Positions 45,406-54,277 of a DNA stretch of 64,000 bases are shown one piece after another (positions within the stretch are counted from its first letter, which is position 1; every line of letters begins with the position of its first letter). The stretch is from Desulfospira joergensenii DSM 10085. Lineage in GTDB: Bacteria > Desulfobacterota > Desulfobacteria > Desulfobacterales > Desulfobacteraceae. The notes beneath the pieces are model-generated. The model made no database searches, was not told the DNA's origin, and saw only the letters and a program-made list of their open reading frames with translations. The translations under genes and the position numbers were made by a program. Location of the stretch: NCBI RefSeq assembly GCF_000420085.1, contig NZ_ATUG01000001.1:434001-498000 (forward strand), given 5' to 3'.

Positions 45406-45422
45406 AAACCGTTTCTCGGTTT
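45406..45422. promoter_or_regulatory. Probable TetR operator
   Basis: AAACCG-TTTCT-CGGTTT is a perfect inverted repeat just downstream of the -10 box, where a bound repressor would block initiation or early elongation. The TetR gene is divergent from it. A half-site-like AAACCGAT lies within the -10 region. Confidence 0.5.
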
Positions 45423-45457
45423 TACTTCCTTGAATAAAAGGCGGAAAAGGAGGAACC

Positions 45458-47185
45458 ATGCCTGAAAGCAAACCCTGGCTGAAATTTTATTCCGCAGTGC
45501 CCACCTCTCTGGACTACCCCGATGCCACCATGTATGAAGCCGTCATGAAAACCGTGAACCGGGTACCGGACAGGGTGGCATGGGATTTTATGGGCACCCT
45601 GTCCACCTATGCCGAATTCGGCAGGGCCATATCCCGATGCGCTGATGCTCTTTCCGGACTGGGATTGAAAAAAGGGGATGTCATTACCATTTCCATGCCC
45701 ACCTCTCCCCAGGGAATCATCTGTTTTTATGCGGCCAACAAGATAGGGGCCATCGCCTCCATGATCCATCCCCTGTCCACCCAGAGCGAAATTGAATTTT
45801 ACCTGGATCTGTCCGGCTCGACCCTGGCCCTGACCCTGGATGCCTTTTACGATAAATTTTCCCGGGCCATGGAAAAGACCTCCTGCAAAAAACTGATCCT
45901 GACCCGGATCGGGGATTATCTCTCCCCTGTCAAACGGATGGGATTCTGGCTCACCAAGGGCCGGAAGATCCCCAGGGTACCGGAAGATCCAAAGATCTCC
46001 TGGTGGCAGGAGATCATGAACCAGACCTTTCCGGCCCAGCCGGCAGCAGAAGCCTCTTCGGAAGACACCGCCGTGATCCTCTACTCCGGGGGCACTACGG
46101 GCAGGCCCAAGGGGATTATGCTCTCCAATAAAAACTTTATCTCCGAGGGCATGATGGTGGCGGCCTGGGGAAATCTGGATGAAAATGACACCATCCTGGC
46201 CATCCTGCCCATTTTCCACGGATTCGGCCTGGGAGTCTGTGTCAATGCTGCCTTCATGGCCGGGGGCAGGAGCATCCTGGTGCCCCAGTTCAGTCCGGAA
46301 ATCACGGCCGGACTGATCAAGGCAAAAAAACCCAATTTCATCATCGGCGTGCCCACCCTTTATGCGGCCCTGAACAAGAACAAAATCTTTTCCGGGGCAG
46401 ATCTTTCCTGCCTAAAGGCGGCATTTTCAGGGGCCGACACCCTGCCCCAAAAGGTAAAAACCGAATTTGAGGCCCTGGTCCGCCGCCGGGGAGGAAAGGT
46501 CAAGCTCCTGGAAGGATACGGCCTTACCGAGGCGGTCACCGCCATCATGGCCATGCCCATGGGCCATTACCGGGAAGGCAGTGTGGGGATACCCTTTCCG
46601 GACATGGATGCCAAGATCGTGTCTCCCGGAACCACAAAAGAAGTCCCCCCGGGAGAGGACGGTGAGATCTGTCTGTCCGGGCCTGCCGTGATGAAAGGCT
46701 ATCTCAACCAGGAAGAAGAAAGCAGAACCGTATTGAAAATCCATGAAGACGAAAAGACCTGGCTCCACACCGGGGACATTGCCTCCCGGGATGAAGACGG
46801 ATTCTTCTATTTCAAGCTCCGGCTCAAACGGATGATCAAATCCTCGGGAATGAACGTCTATCCGGCCCAGGTGGAAGAGATCATCTATGAGCATGGAGCC
46901 GTGTCCCAGGTCTGTGTCATCGGGGTTCCGGACAGGGACCTGGTGGAACGGGTCAAGGCCTTTGTGGTGCTTAAGCCGGGATTTTCCCCGGGACCGGACA
47001 TGGAAGAAGAGATCATCACCCTTTGCAGAGAAAAACTGATCAAGTGGAGCTGCCCCCGCAGCGTGGAGTTCCGGGACACCCTGCCCTTCACCCGGGTGGG
47101 TAAGGTTGCATTCAAGACCCTTGAAGACCAGGAAATCCAGAGGCTGCGCCGGGAAGGGAAATATGCAGGAGAAAACAAATCATGA
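45458..47185 (+). CDS. AMP-forming acyl-CoA synthetase (ligase)
   Basis: 575 residues of the ANL superfamily. The phosphate-binding loop is ILYSGGTTGRPKGIML, the A5-type motif is LEGYGLTEAVTAI, the A7 motif is LHTGDIASRDEDGFFYF, and a late GKVAFK lysine is the adenylation residue. It activates a carboxylic acid with ATP and CoA. AGGAGG stands before the ATG. It is the first gene of an operon with the dehydratase subunits, so its product is probably their substrate or precursor. The acid is not identifiable. Confidence 0.92.
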   Translation: MPESKPWLKFYSAVPTSLDYPDATMYEAVMKTVNRVPDRVAWDFMGTLSTYAEFGRAISRCADALSGLGLKKGDVITISMPTSPQGIICFYAANKIGAIASMIHPLSTQSEIEFYLDLSGSTLALTLDAFYDKFSRAMEKTSCKKLILTRIGDYLSPVKRMGFWLTKGRKIPRVPEDPKISWWQEIMNQTFPAQPAAEASSEDTAVILYSGGTTGRPKGIMLSNKNFISEGMMVAAWGNLDENDTILAILPIFHGFGLGVCVNAAFMAGGRSILVPQFSPEITAGLIKAKKPNFIIGVPTLYAALNKNKIFSGADLSCLKAAFSGADTLPQKVKTEFEALVRRRGGKVKLLEGYGLTEAVTAIMAMPMGHYREGSVGIPFPDMDAKIVSPGTTKEVPPGEDGEICLSGPAVMKGYLNQEEESRTVLKIHEDEKTWLHTGDIASRDEDGFFYFKLRLKRMIKSSGMNVYPAQVEEIIYEHGAVSQVCVIGVPDRDLVERVKAFVVLKPGFSPGPDMEEEIITLCREKLIKWSCPRSVEFRDTLPFTRVGKVAFKTLEDQEIQRLRREGKYAGENKS

Positions 47186-48297
47186 AAGAGTTCAAGGCCT
47201 TTTGGGATGCGGTCAATGATCCCTCAGCTGTTGCCGCCGGGATAAAATCCAAAGCCGGGAAAAAGATCATGGGCCATGTATGCTCCTATGCCCCGGAAGA
47301 GCTCATCCATGGGGCAGGATTTCATCCCATGCGGATCTTTCCGGGTCAGGCCGAAGTCAGCCTGGCCGACAACCATCTCCAGTCCTACTGCTGTTCCCTG
47401 GTCCGGGGAATTCTGGAGGACTGTCTTGCCGGGAACCTGGATTATCTTTCCGGCATGGTCTTTCCCCATACCTGCGACTCCATCATGCGGTTGAGCGATA
47501 TCATCCGTTTAAAGGGACAATTTGAGTTCTTTGCCGATGTTCTGGTGCCGTCCAAGCTGGATACCGCCAGCGCCAAAGCCTATCTTGGACAAGTTCTGGA
47601 ACGATTCCGCCAGGACCTTGAAAGGGCCGAGGACAGGGAAGTAACGGACCGGGAGATTGCCGCCTCCATCCGGCTGTTCAACTCCATCCGGAAAAATCTT
47701 TCCCGACTCTTTGAACTCAAATCAAAGCACCCCGGACTTATCTTTGGAAAAGATCTTTATGCCGTTGTCAGGGGGGCCATGATCATGGACAGAAATGAAC
47801 TGGCCCGGCACCTGGAACGCCTTGTCCAGAAGCTGGAAGAAAAAGAACCACCTCCCTTTGCCGGCAGACGTCTGGTCCTGGCCGGGTCTGCCTGCACCAT
47901 GCCTGAAATCCACTCCCTTATCGAACAGGGAGGAGGGGCAATTGTGGCCGATGATCTGTGCACGGGGCAGCGCTGGGCCGACGGGCAGATCGACCCGGAC
48001 ATGCCCCCCATGGAGGGCCTTGTTGAAAGATATGCCCAAAGGATGGTCTGCCCGGCCAAACATGCCGGGATCCATGCCAGGGGGGACCGGCTGCTGGAGA
48101 TTGCAAAAGAGCATGGAGCCCATGGAGTGATCTTTCTCCTGGTCAAGTTCTGTGATCCCCATGCCTTTGACCTCCCCTATCTGAAAAGCGTTCTGGATCA
48201 GGCCGGGATCAAAAGCCAGGTTCTGGAACTTCCCGAGCATCAACAGGGCATGGGACAGGCCGCCACCCGCCTGGAAACCTTTATCCAGATGATATGA
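47182..48297 (+). CDS. 2-hydroxyacyl-CoA dehydratase-family subunit 1 (HgdB/BcrC-like)
   Basis: 371 residues of the HgdB/FldC/BcrBC family. Cysteines that bind the [4Fe-4S] cluster lie in HVCSYAPEELIHGAGFHPM, SYCCSLVRGILEDCL and FPHTCDSIM. The start overlaps the ligase stop (ATGA), so it is translationally coupled. With the next two genes it forms a ketyl-radical enzyme system. The presence of only two core subunits favours a dehydratase over a four-subunit benzoyl-CoA reductase. Confidence 0.87.
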   Translation: MKEFKAFWDAVNDPSAVAAGIKSKAGKKIMGHVCSYAPEELIHGAGFHPMRIFPGQAEVSLADNHLQSYCCSLVRGILEDCLAGNLDYLSGMVFPHTCDSIMRLSDIIRLKGQFEFFADVLVPSKLDTASAKAYLGQVLERFRQDLERAEDREVTDREIAASIRLFNSIRKNLSRLFELKSKHPGLIFGKDLYAVVRGAMIMDRNELARHLERLVQKLEEKEPPPFAGRRLVLAGSACTMPEIHSLIEQGGGAIVADDLCTGQRWADGQIDPDMPPMEGLVERYAQRMVCPAKHAGIHARGDRLLEIAKEHGAHGVIFLLVKFCDPHAFDLPYLKSVLDQAGIKSQVLELPEHQQGMGQAATRLETFIQMI

Positions 48298-48460
48298 GGG
48301 CAATTGATAATGAATAATGGAGAATTGATAAGTAAGGATGCTTCGCATTTTTTATAGAAGATCTCGGCAACAGGGAACAAAACGCTTTCACCGGTTTTCC
48401 AGCCTTTTGTGCTCTTCGCTTTTGACTTTAGACTTTGAGCTTTCGCCTTTACCATAAGGA
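48298..48460. repeat. AT-rich heptad-like repeat between dehydratase genes
   Basis: The spacer starts with ATTGATAATGAATAATGGAG followed by more ATTGATA-type units and ends with a run of TTTGACTTT/TTTGAGCTTT-like units. It differs from the GC-rich genes on both sides. Similar ATTGACAATGAAT-type units lie in reverse at about 51148-51180. It separates two subunits of one enzyme that are normally adjacent. Confidence 0.45.
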
Positions 48461-48466
48461 TATTAT

Positions 48467-49699
48467 ATGACGGACAAAGACAAACCCATCAAAATCAAAT
48501 CCGCCAAAAAGATGCGGGACATCATGGGGCTCTACTACATGGATGCCCTGACCGCCTCCCAGAACAACAAACTGGTGGCCTGGATCACCTCGGGGGGCCC
48601 TGTGGAGCCCCTGGTGGCCATGGACATCATCCCGGTCTATCCTGAAAACCACGGGGCCATGATCGGGGCCTCCAAAATGGGAGAGGACCTGTGCGTCAAG
48701 GCCGAAGAGATGGGGTACAGCACGGATCTGTGCTCCTATGCCCGGGCTGACATTGCCTGCTCCGTTGTAAAGGGCGGGCCCATCGGCGGGCTTCCCCGGC
48801 CGGACATGCTGGTCTGCTGCACCAATATCTGCGGCACGGTATTGAAATGGTACGAGGTCCAGGCAAGGTTCTTTGATGTTCCCCTGTTTATCCTGGATAC
48901 CCCGGTCTGCCATACCGGGTATACCCCTGAAATCGACACCTATGTCAAGACCCAGATCCGGGAGTACATTGAGTTCCTGGAAAAAACAAGCAAAAGAAAA
49001 CTCGACCATGACCGCATGGATGAAGTGGGAAAACTATCCCTTGAAGGTCAGAAGCTCTGGCAGAAGGTTCTCAACACCACGGCGGGAAAGCCCTCTCCCA
49101 TGAGCGCCTTTGACGCCTTTTTCTTCCTGGCCCTGATCGTCACCCTCAGGGGCACCCGGACCGCCGTTGATTTTTATAAAGAGCTGCTGGCTGAAATGGA
49201 AGAGAGGATCGCCCAGGGCATAGGGGTTGTACCGGACGAGAAGTACCGCCTCCTCTGGGACAATCTGCCGGTCTGGCACCAGCTCAAGTGGCTCTCCGCC
49301 ACCTTTGCCGGCCACCGGGCCTGCCTGGTGGCCGATACCTATACCTCGGCCTGGTGCAGCGCCATTGAAAACATCGATCCGGACAACTTCCTGGATTCCA
49401 TGGCCCGGGCCTATACCGGGATATACCTGAACATCGGGGTGGATCAGATGGCCGCCCAGGTCCTGGATTATATCCGTTTTTATGATGTCAATGGCATGGT
49501 CATGCACTCCAACAGATCCTGCAAACCCTATTCCTTCGGCCAGATGGACATCATGAACATCATCCGGAAAAAGGCCGGGATTCCCATTCTCATGCTGGAG
49601 GCGGACATGACCGATCCCAGAAGTTTTGCAAGATCCCAGGCCCAGACCAGAATCGATGCATTCATGGAAATCGTCAGACAGAGAGGAGCCGCGTCATGA
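48467..49699 (+). CDS. 2-hydroxyacyl-CoA dehydratase-family subunit 2 (HgdA/BcrB-like)
   Basis: 410 residues, paralogous to subunit 1. It opens AKKMRDIMGLYYMDAL and has the family segments ITSGGPVEPLVAMDIIPVYP, STDLCSYARADIAC, VCCTNICGTVLKWYE and MHSNRSCKPYSFGQMDIM. Cys residues in these segments are candidate iron-sulfur ligands. Together with subunit 1 it would hold the active site for syn- or anti-elimination of water, or ring reduction, through a ketyl radical. An AAGGA ribosome binding site precedes the ATG. It overlaps the activase gene by four nt. Confidence 0.87.
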   Translation: MTDKDKPIKIKSAKKMRDIMGLYYMDALTASQNNKLVAWITSGGPVEPLVAMDIIPVYPENHGAMIGASKMGEDLCVKAEEMGYSTDLCSYARADIACSVVKGGPIGGLPRPDMLVCCTNICGTVLKWYEVQARFFDVPLFILDTPVCHTGYTPEIDTYVKTQIREYIEFLEKTSKRKLDHDRMDEVGKLSLEGQKLWQKVLNTTAGKPSPMSAFDAFFFLALIVTLRGTRTAVDFYKELLAEMEERIAQGIGVVPDEKYRLLWDNLPVWHQLKWLSATFAGHRACLVADTYTSAWCSAIENIDPDNFLDSMARAYTGIYLNIGVDQMAAQVLDYIRFYDVNGMVMHSNRSCKPYSFGQMDIMNIIRKKAGIPILMLEADMTDPRSFARSQAQTRIDAFMEIVRQRGAAS

Positions 49700-50463
49700 T
49701 TTTCGCAGGCATAGACATCGGCTCCATCACAGCCAAAGCCGCCCTGATCAAGGATAACCGGGTAGTTGCCACCCGGGTCATTCCGACCGGATACAACCAT
49801 TCGGCCGCCGGAGAAAAGGTATTTCAACAGATCCTCAGGGACTCAGGGATTGACAGAAAAGAAATCCAGGCGGTCGTGGCCACGGGATACGGCCGGGCCA
49901 GCGTTGAATTTGCCGACAAGGCCATGACGGAAATCATCTGCCATGGAGCCGGGGCCTATTTTTTAGATCCCGGAGTCCGGGGCATCATCGATGTGGGGGG
50001 CCAGGACTCCAAGGCCATTCTCTTGGATGGGGAGGGACATGTCCAGGACTTTGCCATGAACGACAAGTGTGCGGCCGGCACAGGCCGGTTTCTGGAGGTC
50101 ATGGCCCAGGCCCTGGAGGTTCCGTTAAAAGAGTTGGGGGAACTCAGCCTGACCGGAAAGGAACCGGTTAAGATATCCAGCGTCTGCACTGTTTTTGCCG
50201 AATCCGAGGTCATCTCCATGATCGCCAGGCAGAAAAAACGGGAAAACATCATCTCCGGCATCCACGCCTCTGCTGCGGCGCGCATCGCCTCCCTGGTCTC
50301 CCGGGCCGGAATCCGGCCCCCTGTTGTCATGACCGGGGGGGTGGCCAGAAACCAGGGCATGGTCAAAGCCCTGGAAGACCGGCTGGGATGGGATATCGCC
50401 ATCAATCCATTTCCCCAGGAAAACGGGGCCATAGGCGCTGCCGTACTCGCCTCAAGACTCTGA
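49696..50463 (+). CDS. ATP-dependent dehydratase/reductase activase (HgdC/BcrAD-like)
   Basis: 255 residues of the ASKHA ATPase fold: FAGIDIGSITAKAALI (phosphate 1), IIDVGGQDSKAI (phosphate 2) and VVMTGGVARNQGM (adenosine motif). The cysteines that hold the [4Fe-4S] cluster between two monomers are in MNDKCAAGTGRFLE and SSVCTVFAESEV. It injects single electrons at very low potential into the dehydratase by ATP hydrolysis. A single activase implies a homodimer, as in 2-hydroxyglutaryl-CoA dehydratase. The start overlaps subunit 2 (ATGA). Confidence 0.93.
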   Translation: MIFAGIDIGSITAKAALIKDNRVVATRVIPTGYNHSAAGEKVFQQILRDSGIDRKEIQAVVATGYGRASVEFADKAMTEIICHGAGAYFLDPGVRGIIDVGGQDSKAILLDGEGHVQDFAMNDKCAAGTGRFLEVMAQALEVPLKELGELSLTGKEPVKISSVCTVFAESEVISMIARQKKRENIISGIHASAAARIASLVSRAGIRPPVVMTGGVARNQGMVKALEDRLGWDIAINPFPQENGAIGAAVLASRL

Positions 50464-50506
50464 TAAGGAAAAGCCCCGGGACGCTTCTTTCCTTTTTACT
50501 GTTTTT

Positions 50507-51100
50507 TTATCTGGATTTCATCTTATCGATCAGGTTTTTCACGGGCTCTCCATTGGGAGCCAGGGCCATGGGATTGATCTTGACCAGGTCTTCCCAGGCC
50601 TGAACAGCCGCTTCCATATCTTCTAAATCGTGCATGAGAACGATTCCCTTATTGAAACGGGCGGTTTCAAAGGAAGGATCTGCCTGAATCGCCTTATCAA
50701 AGGCCTCCACGGCCTTTTCAGGCTGGCCGCTCCTTCTGTACATCACCCCCAGGTCCGTGAGAACCCCGGGCTTCCCCGGTTCCAGGGCCAGGGCTTTGGT
50801 ATAGGCTTCAATGGCATCGGCCGGCCGGTGGGTGTCAAAGAACAGATTGCCCAGCTCGGTCCAGGCCCGGGCATCATCCGGATTCTTTTTGAGGTGCTCT
50901 TCCAGCTTTAAGATATTGGCCCCCACCTCCGGGCTGATGCCTTCGGCATTCTCCCCTTTATCGGGGTCATGGGGCCCGGCCTGGGCCGCAACCTCCGGGC
51001 CCTGATCCGCCAGTTTAAAAGAGGTATAGGCAGCCCCGGCCAGAAAGCCGATGGTAAGGGAAATAAGAACGGCCATGTATAAGGTCTGTTTTTGTACCAT
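50507..51100 (-). CDS. Membrane-anchored TPR protein
   Basis: 197 residues. One membrane helix near the N-terminus (about 8-28) is followed by a linker and three TPR units, for example DARAWTELGNLFFDTHRPAD, then KPGVLTDLGVMYRRSGQPEK. TPRs hold partner proteins; the partner is unknown. The layout is like cytochrome c maturation CcmH/NrfG-type TPR proteins, but no maturation genes are adjacent. It is convergent with the activase gene. Confidence 0.8.
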   Translation of the reverse strand: MVQKQTLYMAVLISLTIGFLAGAAYTSFKLADQGPEVAAQAGPHDPDKGENAEGISPEVGANILKLEEHLKKNPDDARAWTELGNLFFDTHRPADAIEAYTKALALEPGKPGVLTDLGVMYRRSGQPEKAVEAFDKAIQADPSFETARFNKGIVLMHDLEDMEAAVQAWEDLVKINPMALAPNGEPVKNLIDKMKSR

Positions 51101-51223
51101 TTGTCAGATATCCGTAATTTTAAAAATGGATGTTGTTTGGTGCGCTGTTCCTCAATTATTCATTGTCAATTATCCATTTGCCAACAATAATCACCCGGTT
51201 CCGGGTTTCAACCCCGGTTGATT

Positions 51224-52138
51224 TCAGACCGTCCCGATATGCCAGGGCTCAAACCTCACCCCCAGGTCGTTGTCCCGGCTGTACCTGAATTTGACGTATC
51301 CCAGGCGGTTCAGTCTCTTATACACCTTTGTTTCGATGAACTTTTCCGTAAAATTATATACGCCAAAGCCCTTCTGCCCCACATCAAAATCCCCTGTCCC
51401 GTGGAAGGAGTACCCGGGGGGGGCAAGGGATCTGGAAGCCATGGAAAGATTTCCCCGGCTCCGGGAAACCTTGTCCAGAAACAATAAAAACTGCTTCATG
51501 ATTCCCCTGACCCCGGAGGTCAGCACAATTTCCCGGCCCACCTGCTTTTTTACGGCCTCATAGACCTGCATGGGTTTTCCCCGGTAGAGATAATTTCCGG
51601 TCCGGGGGATCTTTTGAACCTCTTTTTTCCGGATAACCCCGGTGATGTCTTCAATGGGTTTTTCCCCGAAAAATCCGTAATCACTCCCCTTGGCATAGAA
51701 TATCTTTTCAAGGAATTGAATTTCAGAAGGGAGAAACCGGCCGATGGAAGAATAGTTCTTTGAAAGCGCCAGGGCCTGATCAAAATCGAGAAGGGCGTAA
51801 TTGCCGTACCCGACCGTACGCTGAATCCGCTTCAACCGCTTGAGACTGGAATGGAGCAAACCTATATCACGGGAATCCAGAAAGATATCATCCTCAAAGT
51901 CATGGTCAAAAAAACGGCTTTTCATGAGCCGGTCTTTAACGGCTTTATCCAGATCCGGACCTGCATCTCCGGCCGCGGCAGAAGAGATTTTCTGCGGTTC
52001 TTTTTTTGGGGTTCTTTTCCCGTGCACAGCCCCTGCAGGACCGGACCAGCCGAGCTCCGGCGGCATGGCAAAGGCCTGGGGAACCCCCTTGAGCACAGCT
52101 GAAACAAAAACAAATTTTAAAAAATCCCTTTTATCCAT
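51224..52138 (-). CDS. Probable D-alanyl-D-alanine carboxypeptidase (VanY/M15-like)
   Basis: 304 residues. It begins MDKRDFLKFVFVSAVL, a signal sequence cleaved after QAFA. The C-terminal third has PPGYSFHGTGDFDVG, with zinc-binding His and Asp, and RFEPWHIGTV, with the second His: the M15B fold. Such enzymes trim the last D-Ala from peptidoglycan stems in the periplasm. The first 130 residues are not part of the catalytic domain. The frame opens at 52279, but the ATG at 52138 with AAGGGA is the natural start. Confidence 0.82.
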   Translation of the reverse strand: MDKRDFLKFVFVSAVLKGVPQAFAMPPELGWSGPAGAVHGKRTPKKEPQKISSAAAGDAGPDLDKAVKDRLMKSRFFDHDFEDDIFLDSRDIGLLHSSLKRLKRIQRTVGYGNYALLDFDQALALSKNYSSIGRFLPSEIQFLEKIFYAKGSDYGFFGEKPIEDITGVIRKKEVQKIPRTGNYLYRGKPMQVYEAVKKQVGREIVLTSGVRGIMKQFLLFLDKVSRSRGNLSMASRSLAPPGYSFHGTGDFDVGQKGFGVYNFTEKFIETKVYKRLNRLGYVKFRYSRDNDLGVRFEPWHIGTV

Positions 52139-52470
52139 TTCCCTTACACCCTGCCCCGGTATTCCCGGCCGTTTCGTGGTTCGGCATTGTACCCCATCCG
52201 CTTGCTCCGGAAAAGACTTTTCCCCAATCTTCCATGAAAAAGATATCCCGATCAAAGGAAGCCTGATCAAAAGGCTCATGGCAGATTTGATACCTATTTT
52301 TTGCCGGGCCGTTGCACATCTGCGACCCTGGGCTCAGCAAGTCTTCCGGCTGAACGCCAACCAGTTGATAAGACAGGGTTTTTTCTGTCCGTATTTCGTA
52401 AAATCGACTGGCATGCATTATGCTACATTATATTTGAATTTCTAACCCTGCAATACAAAAGGAGACGCAC
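52139..52470. other. Intergenic region between divergent genes
   Basis: 332 nt between the M15 peptidase gene and the CGGC gene. It should hold promoters for both; no unambiguous hexamer pair or palindrome was recognised. Confidence 0.45.
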
Positions 52471-52815
52471 ATGGAAAAAGTCGCTGTGGTTGGCTGCGGA
52501 ACATACATGGATCAGGGATACGGATGTCCGGGGGAATGGAGGTGCCTGAAAGCCGCTTCCCAGGGGGAGGGAAAATTTGAGGCCCCCTCTTCGGTTGTCG
52601 CCTTTGTAAAATGCCAGTGTCCTGGCAGAGCCGTCCTGCCCACCCTGGGCATGGCAGCAAAATTATCCCAAATCAAGCCCGACAAGATCTATCTGAGCTC
52701 CTGTCTGGCAGGCGCCCTGCCCGGCTGCCCCTATACCGGCGCGGAAGAACTTGCCGGAATCCTGCAGGAAAAGACAGGGATTAAAGTTATCATGGGAACC
52801 CATGATTATCATTAG
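52471..52815 (+). CDS. CGGC-domain protein
   Basis: 114 residues. VGCGTYMDQGYGCPGEWRCL and a later KCQCPGRAVLP, then YLSSCLAGALPGCPY place cysteines as in the CGGC domain, a probable metal- or cluster-binding fold of unknown role in anaerobes. AAAGGAG lies before the ATG. It is 26 nt ahead of the selenoprotein gene and almost certainly in its operon, suggesting a redox or metal role linked to it. Confidence 0.72.
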   Translation: MEKVAVVGCGTYMDQGYGCPGEWRCLKAASQGEGKFEAPSSVVAFVKCQCPGRAVLPTLGMAAKLSQIKPDKIYLSSCLAGALPGCPYTGAEELAGILQEKTGIKVIMGTHDYH

Positions 52816-52841
52816 GATATTGCTAACAAGAGGAGAGATAA

Positions 52842-54164
52842 ATGGCAGAAGCTGTCATCAAACTTGGAAAGAAGAAAAAAGACACCACATTTCTGGATAA
52901 GGTAAAGGAAATTCTGCCCGAGGGCGGGAATCTGAACGCCTGTCTCACTTGCGGGGCCTGTGCTTCGGGATGCCCGGCCACGGGACTGGCCGACATGGAT
53001 CCCAGGAAATTTCTGCGCATGGCCGCCCTGGGCATGGACGAAGAAATCGCCCAGTCTGACTGGCCCTGGATGTGCACCATGTGCATGCGCTGCATCTATG
53101 TCTGCCCCATGCAGATCGATATCCCCCAGCTCATCTTCAATGCCAGGGCCCTGCGCCCCAGGGAAGAAAGGCCAAAGGGGATCCTGGGATCCTGTGACAT
53201 GGCCCTGAAAAACGAAACCACCTCTGCCATGGGCACAACCGAGGAAGATTTTGAATTTGTTATTGAGGATGTCCTGGAAGAGTACCAGGAGGCCCAGCCG
53301 GAATTCGCGGAAATGGAGGCCCCCATTGACAAGGAAGGGGCTGAATTCTTTCTCAACCAGAATTCCAGGGAACCGGTGACCGAGCCGGATGAACTGGTCC
53401 CCCTGTGGAAGATCCTTCACCTGGCCGGTGTGGACTGGACCTACGGGTCCAAGGGATGGGCCGGGGAAAACTATTGCATGTTTCTGGCGGACAATAAGGA
53501 CTGGGAGCAGATTACCGCCACTTCGGTCAACCAGGCCAATAAGCTCAAGGTCAAGACCTACCTCAACACCGAGTGAGGTCACGTAACCTTCTCAGTCCGG
53601 TCCGGAGTGAAAAGATTCAACCTTGAACACGATTTTGAAATTAAAAATATTTACGAATACTATGCCAAATGGATCCGGGAGGGAAAGCTAAAGGTCAATT
53701 CCGACTGGAACAAGGACCTGAAGATCAAATTCACGGTCCAGGACCCCTGCCAGATCGTCCGGAAAAGCTATGGAGACCCCATTGCCGACGACCTGAGGTT
53801 TGTGGTTAAATCCGTTGTGGGGGAAGAGAACTTTATCGATATGCAGCCCAACCGCTCAAACAATTACTGCTGCGGCGGGGGCGGGGGATTTCTCCAGTCC
53901 GGATTCAAGGAAGAGCGCCTGGCCTACGGCCGGATCAAGGATCAGCAGATCAAGGCCACCGGAGCAGATTACTGCATTGCCGGATGCCACAACTGCCATG
54001 CCCAGATCCATGAACTTTCCGAACATTACGGAGGAAACTATCCCGTGGTCCATCTCTGGACCCTGATCTGCCTTTCACTGGGGATTCTCGGTCCCAATGA
54101 AAGGGAATATCTGGGGGAGGATCTAAAAGAGGTCAATGTCTTCCACCCGGAAACCGCTCTATAA
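52842..54164 (+). CDS. Selenocysteine-containing heterodisulfide reductase-like FeS protein (HdrC/CCG-domain fusion)
   Basis: 440 residues if the in-frame TGA at 53574-53576 is read as selenocysteine (residue 245). Before it are two [4Fe-4S] motifs (CLTCGACASGCP, CTMCMRCIYVCP) of HdrC type. After it is a CCG domain: the first motif is NTE-Sec-GH, where relatives have Cys, and the second is NYCCGGGGGF. The frame continues without another stop to 54164, and both halves are the two ends of one known fold. A bacterial SECIS-like hairpin follows the TGA by 11 nt. Reading the halves as two genes would leave the second without a start or ribosome binding site. HdrD/HdrB-like proteins reduce disulfides or transfer electrons; the partner is unknown. 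AGAGGAGA precedes the ATG. Confidence 0.85.
53588..53614 (+). promoter_or_regulatory. bSECIS-like hairpin for selenocysteine insertion
   Basis: Stem arms 53588-53598 and 53604-53614 pair at nine of eleven positions (mismatches C-A and G-G) around the loop GGUCC (53599-53603). The loop begins 23 nt after the UGA. This matches the bacterial SECIS format, and the loop is one base from GGUCU of E. coli fdhF, where the GG is recognised by SelB. Confidence 0.75.
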
Positions 54165-54180
54165 TTTTGCATACCCTCCC

Positions 54181-54220
54181 GGAGGCCGGAAACCAAATCT
54201 TTTTCCGGCCTCCGGTCTTT
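54181..54220 (+). terminator. Factor-independent terminator after the selenoprotein gene
   Basis: GGAGGCCGGAAA (54181-54192) pairs exactly with TTTCCGGCCTCC (54202-54213), loop of 9 nt, followed by GGTCTTTTAT. It lies 16 nt after the stop codon. Confidence 0.85.
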
Positions 54221-54272
54221 TATAGTTGTTCTCAAAATAAAATTCCGATTATTGCCGGGAGGAGCAAAGATT
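54220..54272. repeat. Second, truncated copy of the branched repeat element
   Basis: 53 nt identical to 6176-6228 at 49 positions, including AAAATAAAATTCCGATT and GCCGGGAGGAGCAAAGATT. The rest of the branched element is missing. It sits between the terminator of the selenoprotein gene and the stop of the convergent kinase gene. Confidence 0.75.
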
Positions 54273-54277
54273 CCATA

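Noticed and set aside
45458-50463. Benzoyl-CoA reductase operon (BcrABCD)
   Set aside because: Only one activase subunit and two core subunits are present; the bcr type needs two of each, so a dehydratase-type complex is more likely.
53607-54164. Second half of the selenoprotein as a separate gene with its own start
   Set aside because: It would begin with GTG inside the SECIS hairpin, has no ribosome binding site, and begins in the middle of the CCG domain.
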